From positions 1 through 42,681 of the forward strand of contig JAUOPI010000029.1 of the NCBI GenBank assembly GCA_030546905.1: a stretch of 42,681 nt of DNA. The letters run 5' to 3'. The notes under the pieces were generated by a model that was not told where the DNA came from, did not search any database, and was given only the letters and a program-made list of their open reading frames with translations. Positions 23,928 through 32,526 of this stretch are shown here, in pieces (positions within the stretch are counted from its first letter, which is position 1; the number at the start of each line of letters is the position of its first letter). Both the position numbers and the translations under genes were made by a program. Source of the stretch: Granulosicoccaceae sp. 1_MG-2023. GTDB taxonomy: Bacteria > Pseudomonadota > Gammaproteobacteria > Granulosicoccales > Granulosicoccaceae.

Positions 23928-25379
23928 TCAGATACCGCCCAGACACAGGTATTTGACTTCCAGATACTCGTCTATACCAAGATGCGAGCCCTCGCGCCCC
24001 AGACCGGATTCCTTGACCCCGCCGAAGGGTGCAGCTTCGTTGGAGATCAGGCCGGTGTTGACGCCGACGATACCGTACTCCAGTTGCTCGCCGACCCGCA
24101 TCACACGACCCAGATCACGGGCATAGAAATACGCGGCCAGACCGAACTCGGTGTCATTGGCCATGGCCACCGCTTCCTCATCCGTGCGGAAGCGGAACAA
24201 CGGCGCCAGCGGCCCGAAGGTCTCTTCACGGGCCACCGCCATATCGCGGGTGACGTCGGTCAGAATGGTCGGCTCAAAGAAGGTACCGCCGAGCTCATGG
24301 CGCTTGCCACCGAGTGCAACCCTGGCCCCTTTACTGACGGCGTCGCTGATATGCGCTTCAACCTTACAGACCGCCGCCTCATCAATCAGCGGGCCCTGGG
24401 TTACGCCCTCTTCCAGACCGTTGCCGACCACCAGTTCACTGACCCGCTGCGCCAGCTTGTCCGCAAACGCGTCGTAAACCTTGTCGTGTACCAGCAGACG
24501 GTTGGCGCACACACAGGTCTGTCCGGAGTTGCGGTATTTTGATGCCACCGCCCCTTCCACTGCGGCATCCAGATCCGCATCGTCAAAGACAATAAAAGGC
24601 GCATTGCCGCCAAGTTCCAGAGACAGCTTTTTCACGCTGCCGGCGCACTGCTCCATCAGCTTTTTGCCAACCCCGGTACTGCCGGTAAACGACAGCTTGC
24701 GCACCAGGGAATTGCCGGTCATTTCAGCACCGATCTCGCGCGCGCTGCCGGTCAGCACGCTGAAAATACCGGCCGGCACACCAGCCCGTTCGGCCAGCTC
24801 CGCCAGCGCCAGCGCCGAGTAAGGCGTGGCCGAAGCGGGCTTGACCACCATCGGACAACCGGCCGCCAATGCCGGGGCGGCCTTGCGGGTAATCATGGCG
24901 CTGGGGAAGTTCCACGGTGTAATCGCCGCGGTAACCCCGATCGGCTGGCGCAATACCAGAATCCGCTGATCCGTGGCGGCCCCCGGAATCGTTTCACCGT
25001 AAATGCGTTTCGCCTCTTCGGCGTACCACTGTACATAGGACGCCCCGTAAACGACCTCACCGCCGGCTTCGCTCAGTGACTTACCCTGCTCCAGCGTCAT
25101 CAGACGCGCCAGATCGGCTTTATGTTCGTGCATCAGCTCGTACCAACGCATGAGAATCGCAGCCCGTTCTTTGGCTGTCTTGTCGCGCCAGGCCGGCCAG
25201 GCCGCGTTCGCCGCTTCGATCGCCTGGCGCGTCTCCGCCCCGCCCATTGCCGGCACCGTCCCGAGCACACTGCCATCGACCGGATTGCTCACTTCAATGG
25301 TCGCGCCGTTTTGCGCGCTGACCCATTCGCCATTGATATACGCCTGCTCACGGAACAAGCTCATGTCCTGAAGTTTCAT
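23928..25379 (-). CDS. gabD: Succinate/glutarate semialdehyde dehydrogenase (GabD family)
   Basis: NAD(P)-dependent aldehyde dehydrogenase, 483 aa (E. coli GabD is 482). Motifs: cofactor segment ITPWNFPSAMI, SFTGSTGVGKKL, catalytic Glu in LELGGNAPF and nucleophile C289 in GQTCVCANR. The start at ATG 25379 has GGAGAGAAG upstream; the frame extends to 25448 without family similarity. It is the last gene of an operon behind a class III CoA transferase and a VOC protein. That pairing favours glutarate semialdehyde (lysine or aminovalerate breakdown) over, or as well as, succinate semialdehyde; this is inference. Confidence 0.93.
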   Translation of the reverse strand: MKLQDMSLFREQAYINGEWVSAQNGATIEVSNPVDGSVLGTVPAMGGAETRQAIEAANAAWPAWRDKTAKERAAILMRWYELMHEHKADLARLMTLEQGKSLSEAGGEVVYGASYVQWYAEEAKRIYGETIPGAATDQRILVLRQPIGVTAAITPWNFPSAMITRKAAPALAAGCPMVVKPASATPYSALALAELAERAGVPAGIFSVLTGSAREIGAEMTGNSLVRKLSFTGSTGVGKKLMEQCAGSVKKLSLELGGNAPFIVFDDADLDAAVEGAVASKYRNSGQTCVCANRLLVHDKVYDAFADKLAQRVSELVVGNGLEEGVTQGPLIDEAAVCKVEAHISDAVSKGARVALGGKRHELGGTFFEPTILTDVTRDMAVAREETFGPLAPLFRFRTDEEAVAMANDTEFGLAAYFYARDLGRVMRVGEQLEYGIVGVNTGLISNEAAPFGGVKESGLGREGSHLGIDEYLEVKYLCLGGI

Positions 25380-25401
25380 GTGCACTTCTCTCCGCTTTGT
25401 T

Positions 25402-26625
25402 TTAAGCCACGATGCCTTTATCACGCAAGGTGGCAATATCAGATTCACTCAGCCCGGCCAGCGCGCCGAGCACTTCGTCGGTATGCTCGCCCAGCGCCGG
25501 GACCGGTCGTTCGGCAAACAGAGGCGCCTGACCGGCTTCACGTATCGGGCTTGCAACAAAGCGCTTGTCCCCGCGCTGCACCACCAGTGCCCGCGCCTGC
25601 ACCTGCTGATCGGCAACCACATCGGCAATGGTATTGACCGGCCCGCAAGGCACACCGACCTCATTAAGCGCATCCAGCCAATGTGCCACGCTTTGCTTTT
25701 TCAGATGCGGCACGATCAGCGCAATTAATTCGTCACGGTTGGCCACCCTGGCCGCGTTTTCGCTGAAGCGCGGATCCTGTCCCCAGCCGGGTTCACCGAG
25801 CACGGCGGCAAAACGGGCAAACTGCGCGTCGTTGCCGACCGCCACAATCAACCAGCCGTCGCTTGCAGCGAAAGCCTGATACGGCACGATATTCGGGTGC
25901 GCATTGCCCATCCGCCCCGGCACCTCACCACTGCAAAGATAATTGGCCGCCTGATTGGCCAGCGCCGCGAACTGCACATCGAGCAGCGCCAGATCCAGAT
26001 GCCGGCCGCGGCCGCTGCGTTGCCGGGCGAATAGCGCGGCGAGAATGGCATTGCCGGCGTACAGGCCGGTCATCACATCGGTTAATGCAACCCCGACTTT
26101 TTGCGGCCCGCCACCGGGCTTGTCATCGGGCTCGCCGGTCACGCTCATCAGGCCTCCCATGGCCTGAATCATAAAATCATACCCGGCACGCTGGCGATAA
26201 GGCCCGCTCTGGCCGAAGCCGGTGATAGAGCAATAAACCAAGCCCGGATTGATCTCACGCAGGGACGGGTAATCCAGTCCGTATTTTGCCAACCCGCCGA
26301 CCTTGTAGTTCTCCAGCAACACATCGCATTGTGCAACCAATTTGCGGATCACGGCCTGGCCATCGGCACTGGCGATATCCACCGCCACCGAGCGCTTGCC
26401 GCGGTTGGCTGAGGTGAAATAGGCTGACTGTCCGCCCTCTTCCCACCACGGCGGACCCCAGCTGCGGGTATCATCACCACGGCCCGGTCGCTCGATCTTG
26501 ATCACATCGGCGCCCATATCGGCAAGCATCTGCGAAGCCCAGGGGCCGGCCAGTACGCGCGACAAATCCAAGACCCGGACACCTTCCAGCATGCCCTCAT
26601 CGGTGTGGCTGTGATTCTCAGTCAT
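25402..26625 (-). CDS. Class III CoA transferase (CaiB/BaiF)
   Basis: A 407-aa family III CoA transferase. N-terminal motif GVRVLDLSRVLAGPWASQMLADMGADVIKIE, catalytic Asp in ALTDVMTGLYA, and GRGRHLDLALLD. The enzyme moves CoA between carboxylic acids through an Asp-anhydride intermediate. Close family types include succinyl-CoA:glutarate (SUGCT-like) and succinyl-CoA:hydroxymethylglutarate transferases. The neighbouring semialdehyde dehydrogenase makes glutarate plausible. The start at 26625 has AGGA upstream. It lies between the VOC gene (3-nt gap) and gabD (22-nt gap). Confidence 0.92.
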   Translation of the reverse strand: MTENHSHTDEGMLEGVRVLDLSRVLAGPWASQMLADMGADVIKIERPGRGDDTRSWGPPWWEEGGQSAYFTSANRGKRSVAVDIASADGQAVIRKLVAQCDVLLENYKVGGLAKYGLDYPSLREINPGLVYCSITGFGQSGPYRQRAGYDFMIQAMGGLMSVTGEPDDKPGGGPQKVGVALTDVMTGLYAGNAILAALFARQRSGRGRHLDLALLDVQFAALANQAANYLCSGEVPGRMGNAHPNIVPYQAFAASDGWLIVAVGNDAQFARFAAVLGEPGWGQDPRFSENAARVANRDELIALIVPHLKKQSVAHWLDALNEVGVPCGPVNTIADVVADQQVQARALVVQRGDKRFVASPIREAGQAPLFAERPVPALGEHTDEVLGALAGLSESDIATLRDKGIVA

Positions 26626-26628
26626 AAT

Positions 26629-27006
26629 CTAATCCTGTTCCGGCGGGAAGTTCAGCTCGACCCGCAGATCAAAAGGATCATAGAAAAAGATCTGTCTGAC
26701 GCGGCCGTTGCCGTCACTGCGAATATCCGCGCTGACGCCCTCACGTTCAAGCCGGGCAATATAGGCCTGCGGGTCGCGGCAGCGAAAAGCGACATGGTTG
26801 TAATAAGAAGCGCCGTGACTTTGAAACTCACGGGCATTGAGGTGAATAAGCGCCTGCTTACCGGCGTACAGCCAATAGCCGTGATCATTCATCGCAGGGC
26901 GTTCACCGGCCTGCAGATCGAGCACGCGCGCATAGAAATCGCGTGCCTCATCGAGCAATTCAGCCGGCGCCTTGATGTTGATATGGTCGATGCCAAGAAT
27001 GCTCAT
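26629..27006 (-). CDS. VOC family (glyoxalase-like) protein
   Basis: A 125-aa vicinal-oxygen-chelate protein with the metal-ligand pattern GIDHINIKA, YNHVAFRC and DPFDLRVELNF (His, His, Glu). The fold is shared by glyoxalases, dioxygenases and fosfomycin-resistance enzymes, so the reaction cannot be assigned. ATG 27006 matches the family start; the Shine-Dalgarno is weak (GGACA). It is the first gene of the VOC-CoA transferase-gabD operon and may act on an intermediate of that pathway. Confidence 0.85.
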   Translation of the reverse strand: MSILGIDHINIKAPAELLDEARDFYARVLDLQAGERPAMNDHGYWLYAGKQALIHLNAREFQSHGASYYNHVAFRCRDPQAYIARLEREGVSADIRSDGNGRVRQIFFYDPFDLRVELNFPPEQD

Positions 27007-27069
27007 TCGCGCTGTCCGCGTAAAAACATACACGGTAACGTGAATGACGCCGGATTGGCAATCGCGTGA

Positions 27070-27089
27070 CCGGCAGTCGCTGCTGCCGG
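27070..27089. repeat. Hairpin between phaZ and the VOC operon
   Basis: CCGGCAG (27070-27076) and CTGCCGG (27083-27089) form a 7-bp stem 27 bp past the phaZ stop on the minus strand. No T-tract follows. It resembles other GGCAG-type hairpins in this window. Confidence 0.5.
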
Positions 27090-27115
27090 CCACACGGGGA
27101 TCGGACGTTGCGCGT

Positions 27116-28423
27116 TTAGCTCAGGCGCGGAAGGTCGAGCGCAGGATTGGCAGCGCGCAGCTCCGACTCGGTTTCGGTATCGAAATAGCGGCGGAAAAAT
27201 TCGTTCATGCGCGGCACGATCTGCTGGCGGAAACGGCTGCCGTTAAAGACACCGTAATGGCCCACGCCGGGCTGCACATAGTCGACCCGCATCGCCTCCG
27301 GAATACTGGTGCACAAATCGTGCGCCGCCTGAGTCTGGCCAATACCGGAGATATCATCCAGTTCGCCTTCGACTGTCATCAACGCCACCTTGGTGATGGC
27401 CGACGGCTCGACCAATTCGCCGTGGTGGTAGAACTCACCCTTGGCGATCTTGTGTTTCTGGAAGATGTCCTCGATGGTCTGCAGATAGAATTCAGCCGTC
27501 AGATCCAGCACAGACAGGTATTCGTCGTAGAAATCACGGTGCCGTTCAGCGCTGTCCTGATCGCCCACCACCAGATGGTTAAAGTACTGCTTCATCGCCT
27601 CGGTATGGCGTTCCTGATTCATGGTGATAAAGCCACCGAGCTGCAGAAAGCCCGGATAAACCGTGCGCATAAAACCGGGATTGGGCCAGGGCACCGCATG
27701 CACCAGATTGGATTTAAACCAGCTCAGCGGGCGCTCCTCGGCGAGCTTGTTGGGTACGGTCGGCGAACGCCGCGTGTCAATCGGTGAGCCCATCACCGTC
27801 ATGCTGGCCGGCAGCGACGGCGAATCGGCCGCCGACATAACCGAGACGGCGCTGAGTATGGCCGGCCCCGGCTGACAAACGCCGACCACGTGGGTATCAG
27901 GCCCGAGGAACTCCATAAACTCAATCAGATAATCGATATAGTCGTTGAGGTCGAACTTGCCTTCACTGAACGGCACTTCTTTGGCATTGATCCAGTCGGT
28001 GATATAGACCTCATTGCTCTGCATCAGCGACTCGACCGTGCCACGCAACAAGGTGGCGTAGTGACCGGACAAGGGTGCGACCAGCAGGATACGCGGCTGC
28101 ACCGCATCCTCACCGGCGGCCTCAAGAAACGCCCCGGGTTCACGCTTGAAGTGAACCAGATTGCAAAAGGGCTTGTGCGCCACCACCTGCGGTTCCACCG
28201 GCACCACCTGATCGTTAATCACGGTCTGCGGCAGCTTCCACTCCGGCTTGTGATAGCGGCGGGTCAATGACTCAACCAGCTCACAGGTCGCCACCGCCGA
28301 ACGCCCTGCCGGCAAATAGGCCATGGGATTGGCCGGAGAACCGAAAACATGCTTGCCAAGCGTGGCAAACTGGCGCAGCGGTTTAAACATCGAGTAGTTA
28401 AATTCGTAAGCATGGTAGAGCAT
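27116..28423 (-). CDS. phaZ: Intracellular polyhydroxyalkanoate depolymerase
   Basis: Cytosolic PHB/PHA depolymerase that mobilises native granules. The alpha/beta-hydrolase core has the nucleophile C183 in GVCQPG, the same residue number as the Ralstonia PhaZ1 cysteine, the acid in VEGELDDIS and the His in GVGHYGVF. N-terminal MLYHAYEFNYSMFKPLR is typical. I use ATG 28423 with GAGG 7 nt upstream; five extra residues to 28438 are less likely. It has its own promoter far upstream, with an operator matching that of the phasin gene. Confidence 0.96.
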   Translation of the reverse strand: MLYHAYEFNYSMFKPLRQFATLGKHVFGSPANPMAYLPAGRSAVATCELVESLTRRYHKPEWKLPQTVINDQVVPVEPQVVAHKPFCNLVHFKREPGAFLEAAGEDAVQPRILLVAPLSGHYATLLRGTVESLMQSNEVYITDWINAKEVPFSEGKFDLNDYIDYLIEFMEFLGPDTHVVGVCQPGPAILSAVSVMSAADSPSLPASMTVMGSPIDTRRSPTVPNKLAEERPLSWFKSNLVHAVPWPNPGFMRTVYPGFLQLGGFITMNQERHTEAMKQYFNHLVVGDQDSAERHRDFYDEYLSVLDLTAEFYLQTIEDIFQKHKIAKGEFYHHGELVEPSAITKVALMTVEGELDDISGIGQTQAAHDLCTSIPEAMRVDYVQPGVGHYGVFNGSRFRQQIVPRMNEFFRRYFDTETESELRAANPALDLPRLS

Positions 28424-28577
28424 CGTACGACCTCGCACCGGTTGCAGACATGGCGACCGGATAAATTAGCTGTTTGTTTTTACTATTCTTTTTACGCCTT
28501 CCATCGCGCAGCAGCCCGTCATCCACGGGGACCGGGAAACAGATTCCCTGTCAGGGAGCTCATCTAACCCGAGTTTT

Positions 28578-28589
28578 TGCTGCTTTGCA
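28578..28589 (-). promoter_or_regulatory. PhaR-like operator at the phaZ promoter
   Basis: Minus-strand TGCAAAGCAGCA followed by AAAAA, directly after the -10 box, so it would cover the transcription start. It shares 15 of 16 positions with the site upstream of the phasin gene. Confidence 0.6.
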
Positions 28590-28619
28590 ATATATCCCTA
28601 GCGACCGGGAGGATGTCAA
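28589..28619 (-). promoter_or_regulatory. phaZ: phaZ promoter
   Basis: A perfect -35 TTGACA (28614-28619), a 19-nt spacer and TATATT (28589-28594) on the minus strand. The spacer is long, but the alternative GATATA at 17 nt is a poorer -10. The operator-like element overlaps its 3' edge. Confidence 0.6.
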
Positions 28620-28966
28620 ACTTCATAGGCCGTCGGAGATAGTGACAACCGATACAAAATATATAGCACCCTTCAATGCCAGTGTAACACTTAAGAGAAG
28701 GAATACGCACAACAGCGCGGTATGACTGCCCTGCCGGCGCCTGCGGGCCGATCTCCGCCGCCCGCCAGAGCCCCCGTACCAACAGGGATAGACGGCCCGT
28801 GCGAGCTTCTGCGCAGCAGAGCCGGAAAATATCGCCTATACAACTATCGCCCGCCGCGGGCAGTCAGCTTTGCCGGCTTGTCACCGTCGCTCCGGACCGG
28901 CAGGCACGGCAACACACCAACACAACGCAACGGACCATGTCCGCACGACCACGGGAGTGAGTGATT

Positions 28967-30166
28967 ATGCAGGCCGAAGATCTGCGTTCCGATCAGGACA
29001 AAGCGCTGTACACACAATTGCTGGAGGCGCGCGAGGTGCAACGTCTCAATGAGATGATCGAACGGCGCGAAGCCGACGGCCCGATGGGCACCCGGCGACG
29101 CCTGCTATCGACCTCGGTACGCCTGACCCGCGCCATGGCCGCGCCGGTCCACAAAACCGCCGATGAATGTATCGAGCGTCTGGGCATCACGATTCCGGTC
29201 GAACTCTATGTTTACGCCAGCCCGAGCTATAACGCCGCCTGCGTCAAACCCGAGGACGGCCGCCTGTTTGTGATGTTCTCTTCGAGTCTGCTGGAGAGTT
29301 TCAGCGGCAGCGAGTTCCGCTTTGTCATGGGCCACGAGCTGGGCCACCACCTGTACGGCCATCACGACATTCCGATCGGCTATATGATGAGCGCCGGCAG
29401 CCAGATTGATCCGGCCCTGGCTCTGAAGCTGTCGGCCTGGTCGCGCTATGCCGAGATCTCCGCCGACCGCGCCGGTGCCCACTGCGCCAAGGATTTCACC
29501 GGCGTCGCACGGGCACTGTTCAAACTCGCCTCCGGCCTGAGCAGCAATGTGGTGCAGTTCGATCTGTCGGCGTTTCTGGCCCAGGTCGATGATTTGCAAA
29601 CCAGCCACGAGGAACCGGGCCAGTCCGCGCCCAGTGCCGACTGGTTTCAGACCCACCCGTTCAGCCCGCTGCGGGTCAGGGCCCTGCAGTTGTTTCATGA
29701 ATCGGTGCTGGCAAAAAGCGACGGCATGCCGCGCGAGCAGCTGGAAGCCTCGGTCACGGAATTACTGGGACTGATGGAGCCGGACTATATCGAAGGCACG
29801 GACGACACCGCCGAAGCCATGCGCCGGCTGTTGTTTGCCGGCGCGCTGGTGGTCGCCGACGCGCACAATAATATCAACGAGGCGGAAAAAGCGGTTTTTG
29901 AGAAATACTTCGGCCGCGACAGCCTGAACGACCGGCTGGATCTGGACAAGATCCGCGCCGAGCTGCCACAACGCATTGAGGCGGTACGTCAACAGGCCAG
30001 TATCGGTCAGCGTATGCAGGTCATGAACGACATTACCAAAGTGGCCTGCGCCGACGGCCATAGCGCGCCGGCGGAGCTGGCGGTGTTGCGGGATATCGCC
30101 CACCAACTGGGCCTGGACGCCAGCTTTGTGGACACGGTCAGCTGCCCGCCCGGCGAACCGGATTAA
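28967..30166 (+). CDS. M48 family metallopeptidase with C-terminal TerB-like domain
   Basis: The first about 250 residues are an M48 zinc peptidase: HELGHH (H123, E124, H127), third ligand E163 in YAEISADRAG, and the late WFQTHPFSPLRVRAL block. The last about 130 residues look like a TerB/DjlA-type helical domain (GALVVADAHNNINEAEK, VACADGHSAPAELAVL), whose acidic repeats may bind metal. No signal peptide or transmembrane segment is visible, so unlike HtpX it is probably soluble and cytoplasmic. The start is ATG 28967 with GGGAG 9 nt upstream; a GTG at 28961 is too close. The fusion suggests a stress-linked role; substrate unknown. Confidence 0.87.
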   Translation: MQAEDLRSDQDKALYTQLLEAREVQRLNEMIERREADGPMGTRRRLLSTSVRLTRAMAAPVHKTADECIERLGITIPVELYVYASPSYNAACVKPEDGRLFVMFSSSLLESFSGSEFRFVMGHELGHHLYGHHDIPIGYMMSAGSQIDPALALKLSAWSRYAEISADRAGAHCAKDFTGVARALFKLASGLSSNVVQFDLSAFLAQVDDLQTSHEEPGQSAPSADWFQTHPFSPLRVRALQLFHESVLAKSDGMPREQLEASVTELLGLMEPDYIEGTDDTAEAMRRLLFAGALVVADAHNNINEAEKAVFEKYFGRDSLNDRLDLDKIRAELPQRIEAVRQQASIGQRMQVMNDITKVACADGHSAPAELAVLRDIAHQLGLDASFVDTVSCPPGEPD

Positions 30167-30197
30167 GCCATCCGGCCGCCGGCGGGCCCGCGCTGAC

Positions 30198-31076
30198 TCA
30201 CTCCGGCACGGGGATGTCGTGCAAGCGGCAGGCCTGCTGCAGGGTGTTATGCAGCAGGCAGGCAATGGTCATGGGCCCGACACCGCCCGGCACCGGGGTG
30301 ATCGCTGCGGCCACCTGACTGGCGGACTCATAATCCACATCACCGACCAGCCCGGTTTTGCCGTCTTCCTTTTCGATGCGGTTAATGCCGACATCAATAA
30401 CCACCGCGCCGGGTTTGACCCAGTCACCCTGAATCATCTTCGGCCGGCCCACCGCCGCGACCACGATATCGGCACGGCGGATTTCACCGGGCAGATCAAC
30501 AGTACGCGAATGCGCCATGGTCACGGTGCAGCTCTCACGCAGCAGCAACAATCCCATGGGTTTACCGACAATATTGGAACGCCCGACAATAATGGCGCGC
30601 TTGCCGGACAGATCGCCCAGATAGTCTTTAAGCATCATCAGACAGCCCAGCGGCGTGCACGGCACGATGCCATCGGCTCCGGTGGCCAGCTTGCCCACAT
30701 TGGACAGATGAAAACCGTCAACGTCCTTGTCCGGGCGGATGGCGTTGATCACCGCTTCTTCGTCGATCTGCGCCGGCAGGGGCAATTGCACCAGAATACC
30801 GTGCACACTGGCGTCCTCATTCAGACGATCGATCAGCGCCAGCAGTTCGTCCTGCGAGGTTTCTGCAGGCAGTTTGTGCTCAAAGGACTGCATGCCGGCT
30901 TCGACCGTTTGCTTGCCCTTGTTACGCACATACACCTGGCTGGCGGGGTCCTCGCCGACGAGCACCACAGCCAGTCCGGGTGTCACCCCGTGCGCTTCTT
31001 TGATGTGAGCGACCTTGCGGCCGACTTCGGCCCGCAGACCTTTTGCGAATGCCTTGCCGTCGATGATGTGAGTCAT
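30198..31076 (-). CDS. folD: Bifunctional methylene-THF dehydrogenase/cyclohydrolase
   Basis: FolD interconverts 5,10-methylene-, methenyl- and 10-formyl-tetrahydrofolate with NADP. The 292-aa protein has the usual length and motifs: [16 protein letters not shown] with the catalytic Lys, QLPLP, KDVDGFH, NADP loop [11 protein letters not shown] and C-terminal [10 protein letters not shown]. It is a single gene converging on the M48 gene and divergent from the DHH gene. Confidence 0.97.
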   Translation of the reverse strand: MTHIIDGKAFAKGLRAEVGRKVAHIKEAHGVTPGLAVVLVGEDPASQVYVRNKGKQTVEAGMQSFEHKLPAETSQDELLALIDRLNEDASVHGILVQLPLPAQIDEEAVINAIRPDKDVDGFHLSNVGKLATGADGIVPCTPLGCLMMLKDYLGDLSGKRAIIVGRSNIVGKPMGLLLLRESCTVTMAHSRTVDLPGEIRRADIVVAAVGRPKMIQGDWVKPGAVVIDVGINRIEKEDGKTGLVGDVDYESASQVAAAITPVPGGVGPMTIACLLHNTLQQACRLHDIPVPE

Positions 31077-31323
31077 GAACCTGTCTCTTTGCCTGTGCTG
31101 CTATGGAAAGGCCGTTATTTTCCTCTGCTGACAAGCGAATTACCAGCCATGACGCTGACGCAGAGGAACTAACCCATCAGGATTAGATCTGCCCGGATGA
31201 TCCGTCGGCTGGTTCACGCATCTGTCAATCCGGCGTAAACAAACGTCAGGAAGACCGTCAGGCAGCCGATGAGCCATTATCAGAGATTATTCATCTGCGG
31301 GTTCACAAGAATAGGGAGGTTCT

Positions 31324-32280
31324 ATGACCCAAAAGAAATGCCGCCTGGTCACGCGCAGCGACTTTGACGGGCTGGTCTGCGCCGTGTTGCTCAAACACCT
31401 GAACATCATCGACGAGATCAAGTTCGTTCACCCCAAAGATATGCAGGACGGATTAGTCGCTATCAGCGGAGACGATATCACCACCAACCTGCCCTACGTG
31501 GCAGAAGCGCATCTGGCCTTTGACCATCATCTGTCGGAAACCCTGCGCAACAGCGGCGAACGCGCCAATCATATTATCGACGCCGATGCGCCCTCGGCCG
31601 CGCGCGTGGTCTGGGACTACTACGGCGGGGACAGAACCTTTCCGGCTTCCTGGGTGGAAATGATGCAGGCCGTCGATAAAGCCGACTCGGCGCAATATAA
31701 CCGTGAGGAAATTCTGCGCCCCAAAGGCTGGGAACTGCTGAATTTTCTGATGGATGCGCGCACCGGTCTGGGCCGCTTTCATAATTTCCGTATTTCCAAC
31801 TACAACCTGATGATGGATCTGATCGATTACTGCAAAACCGAATCGATCGAGACCATTCTGAACCTGCCCGACGTCAAAGAGCGCGTTGAACTGTATTTTG
31901 AGCACGAGCCGCACTGCAAAGAGCAGATTCTGCGCTGCTCGACCGTACACGAGAATCTCGTCGTGCTGGATCTGCGCAACGAAGACATCATCTACGCCGG
32001 TAACCGCTTCCTGATTTACGCCCTCTTCCCGCAGTGCAATATCTCCATCCATGCGCTGTGGGGTGTGAAGAAGCAGAACACGGTCTTCGCCACCGGCAAG
32101 TCGATTCTGGATCGCAGCTGCACCACCAATATCGGCGAACTGATGCTCAGCCTCGGCGGCGGCGGTCACGATGCGGCCGGCACCTGCCAGGTTCCCAACG
32201 ACGAAGCCGACAGCGTGCTGGCCGGCTTGATCGAAAGCATTACCGATGAACACGTCGCCCCACTGCCCCGGGCGAGCTGA
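31324..32280 (+). CDS. DHH family phosphoesterase (exopolyphosphatase-like)
   Basis: A 318-aa DHH protein: metal motifs SDFDGLVCA (N terminus) and FDHH near residue 66, and the C-terminal DHHA1 glycine motif GGGGHDAAGTCQ. Relatives hydrolyse short polyphosphate, nanoRNA or cyclic dinucleotides; this subgroup is usually annotated as exopolyphosphatase-like, without proof. GGGAGG precedes ATG 31324 at good spacing. It is monocistronic and closed by a strong terminator. PPK2 in the same window makes a polyP role attractive but unproven. Confidence 0.88.
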   Translation: MTQKKCRLVTRSDFDGLVCAVLLKHLNIIDEIKFVHPKDMQDGLVAISGDDITTNLPYVAEAHLAFDHHLSETLRNSGERANHIIDADAPSAARVVWDYYGGDRTFPASWVEMMQAVDKADSAQYNREEILRPKGWELLNFLMDARTGLGRFHNFRISNYNLMMDLIDYCKTESIETILNLPDVKERVELYFEHEPHCKEQILRCSTVHENLVVLDLRNEDIIYAGNRFLIYALFPQCNISIHALWGVKKQNTVFATGKSILDRSCTTNIGELMLSLGGGGHDAAGTCQVPNDEADSVLAGLIESITDEHVAPLPRAS

Positions 32281-32371
32281 CCAGCCCGCCCGGCACCGTT
32301 GAAGGTTCCGGCGGGACTGCAGCGGCATTCCCTTCCCCTTACCTTTGCTGCCGCCCCGTCGTCTTCACCGG

Positions 32372-32402
32372 CCGGCCCCGCTTTGCGGCGGGGCCGGTTT
32401 TT
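32372..32402 (+). terminator. Intrinsic terminator of the DHH gene
   Basis: A 10-bp perfect stem CCGGCCCCGC/GCGGGGCCGG with a 6-nt loop is followed by TTTTT, 92 nt after the stop codon. It separates the DHH gene from the yhhQ promoter. Confidence 0.9.
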
Positions 32403-32422
32403 CCTGCCCGGACGCGCGGCAT

Positions 32423-32450
32423 TTGTCCGCAGCGCGCGCTTCTGTATAAT
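32423..32450 (+). promoter_or_regulatory. yhhQ: yhhQ promoter
   Basis: TTGTCC (32423-32428), a 16-nt spacer and a perfect TATAAT (32445-32450). Transcription would start near 32457, giving a leader of about 70 nt that contains a small CCGCC/GGCGG hairpin and the preQ1-like aptamer. Confidence 0.65.
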
Positions 32451-32487
32451 CGCCACGCTTACGCCGCCGTTGAGGCGGATGATTTTA

Positions 32488-32519
32488 TTGGGTTCCCTCA
32501 CCCCCATTCGACAAAAAGG
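32488..32519 (+). ncRNA. Probable preQ1-I riboswitch aptamer
   Basis: Short stem P1 (TGGG 32489-32492 with CCCA 32503-32506) encloses a 10-nt loop TTCCCTCACC, whose last C would be the ligand-pairing cytosine. An A-rich tail (GACAAAAAGG) follows, whose GG can pair with CC in the loop as an H-type pseudoknot. Loop length, tail and use of the terminal AAGG as Shine-Dalgarno (7 nt before the ATG) match the Thermoanaerobacter preQ1-I aptamer. P1 has only 4 bp. Its location in front of a queuosine-precursor transporter supports the call. Ligand binding would hide the ribosome-binding site and switch translation off. Confidence 0.6.
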
Positions 32520-32526
32520 CCCTATC

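Larger units (their letters stand above)
28424..28966. other. Divergent regulatory region between phaZ and the M48 gene
   Basis: A 543-bp gap. It holds the phaZ promoter and operator (28578-28619), a phaZ leader of roughly 160 nt, and a GCCCG-CCG-CGGGC palindrome (28849-28861) before the M48 gene. No gene was seen; the short frames lack ribosome-binding sites. Confidence 0.55.

Noticed and set aside
27006-27093. Longer start for the VOC gene at 27093
   Set aside because: The added 29 residues are Arg/Ser/Val-rich and unlike the family, whose proteins start just before the first metal-binding His.
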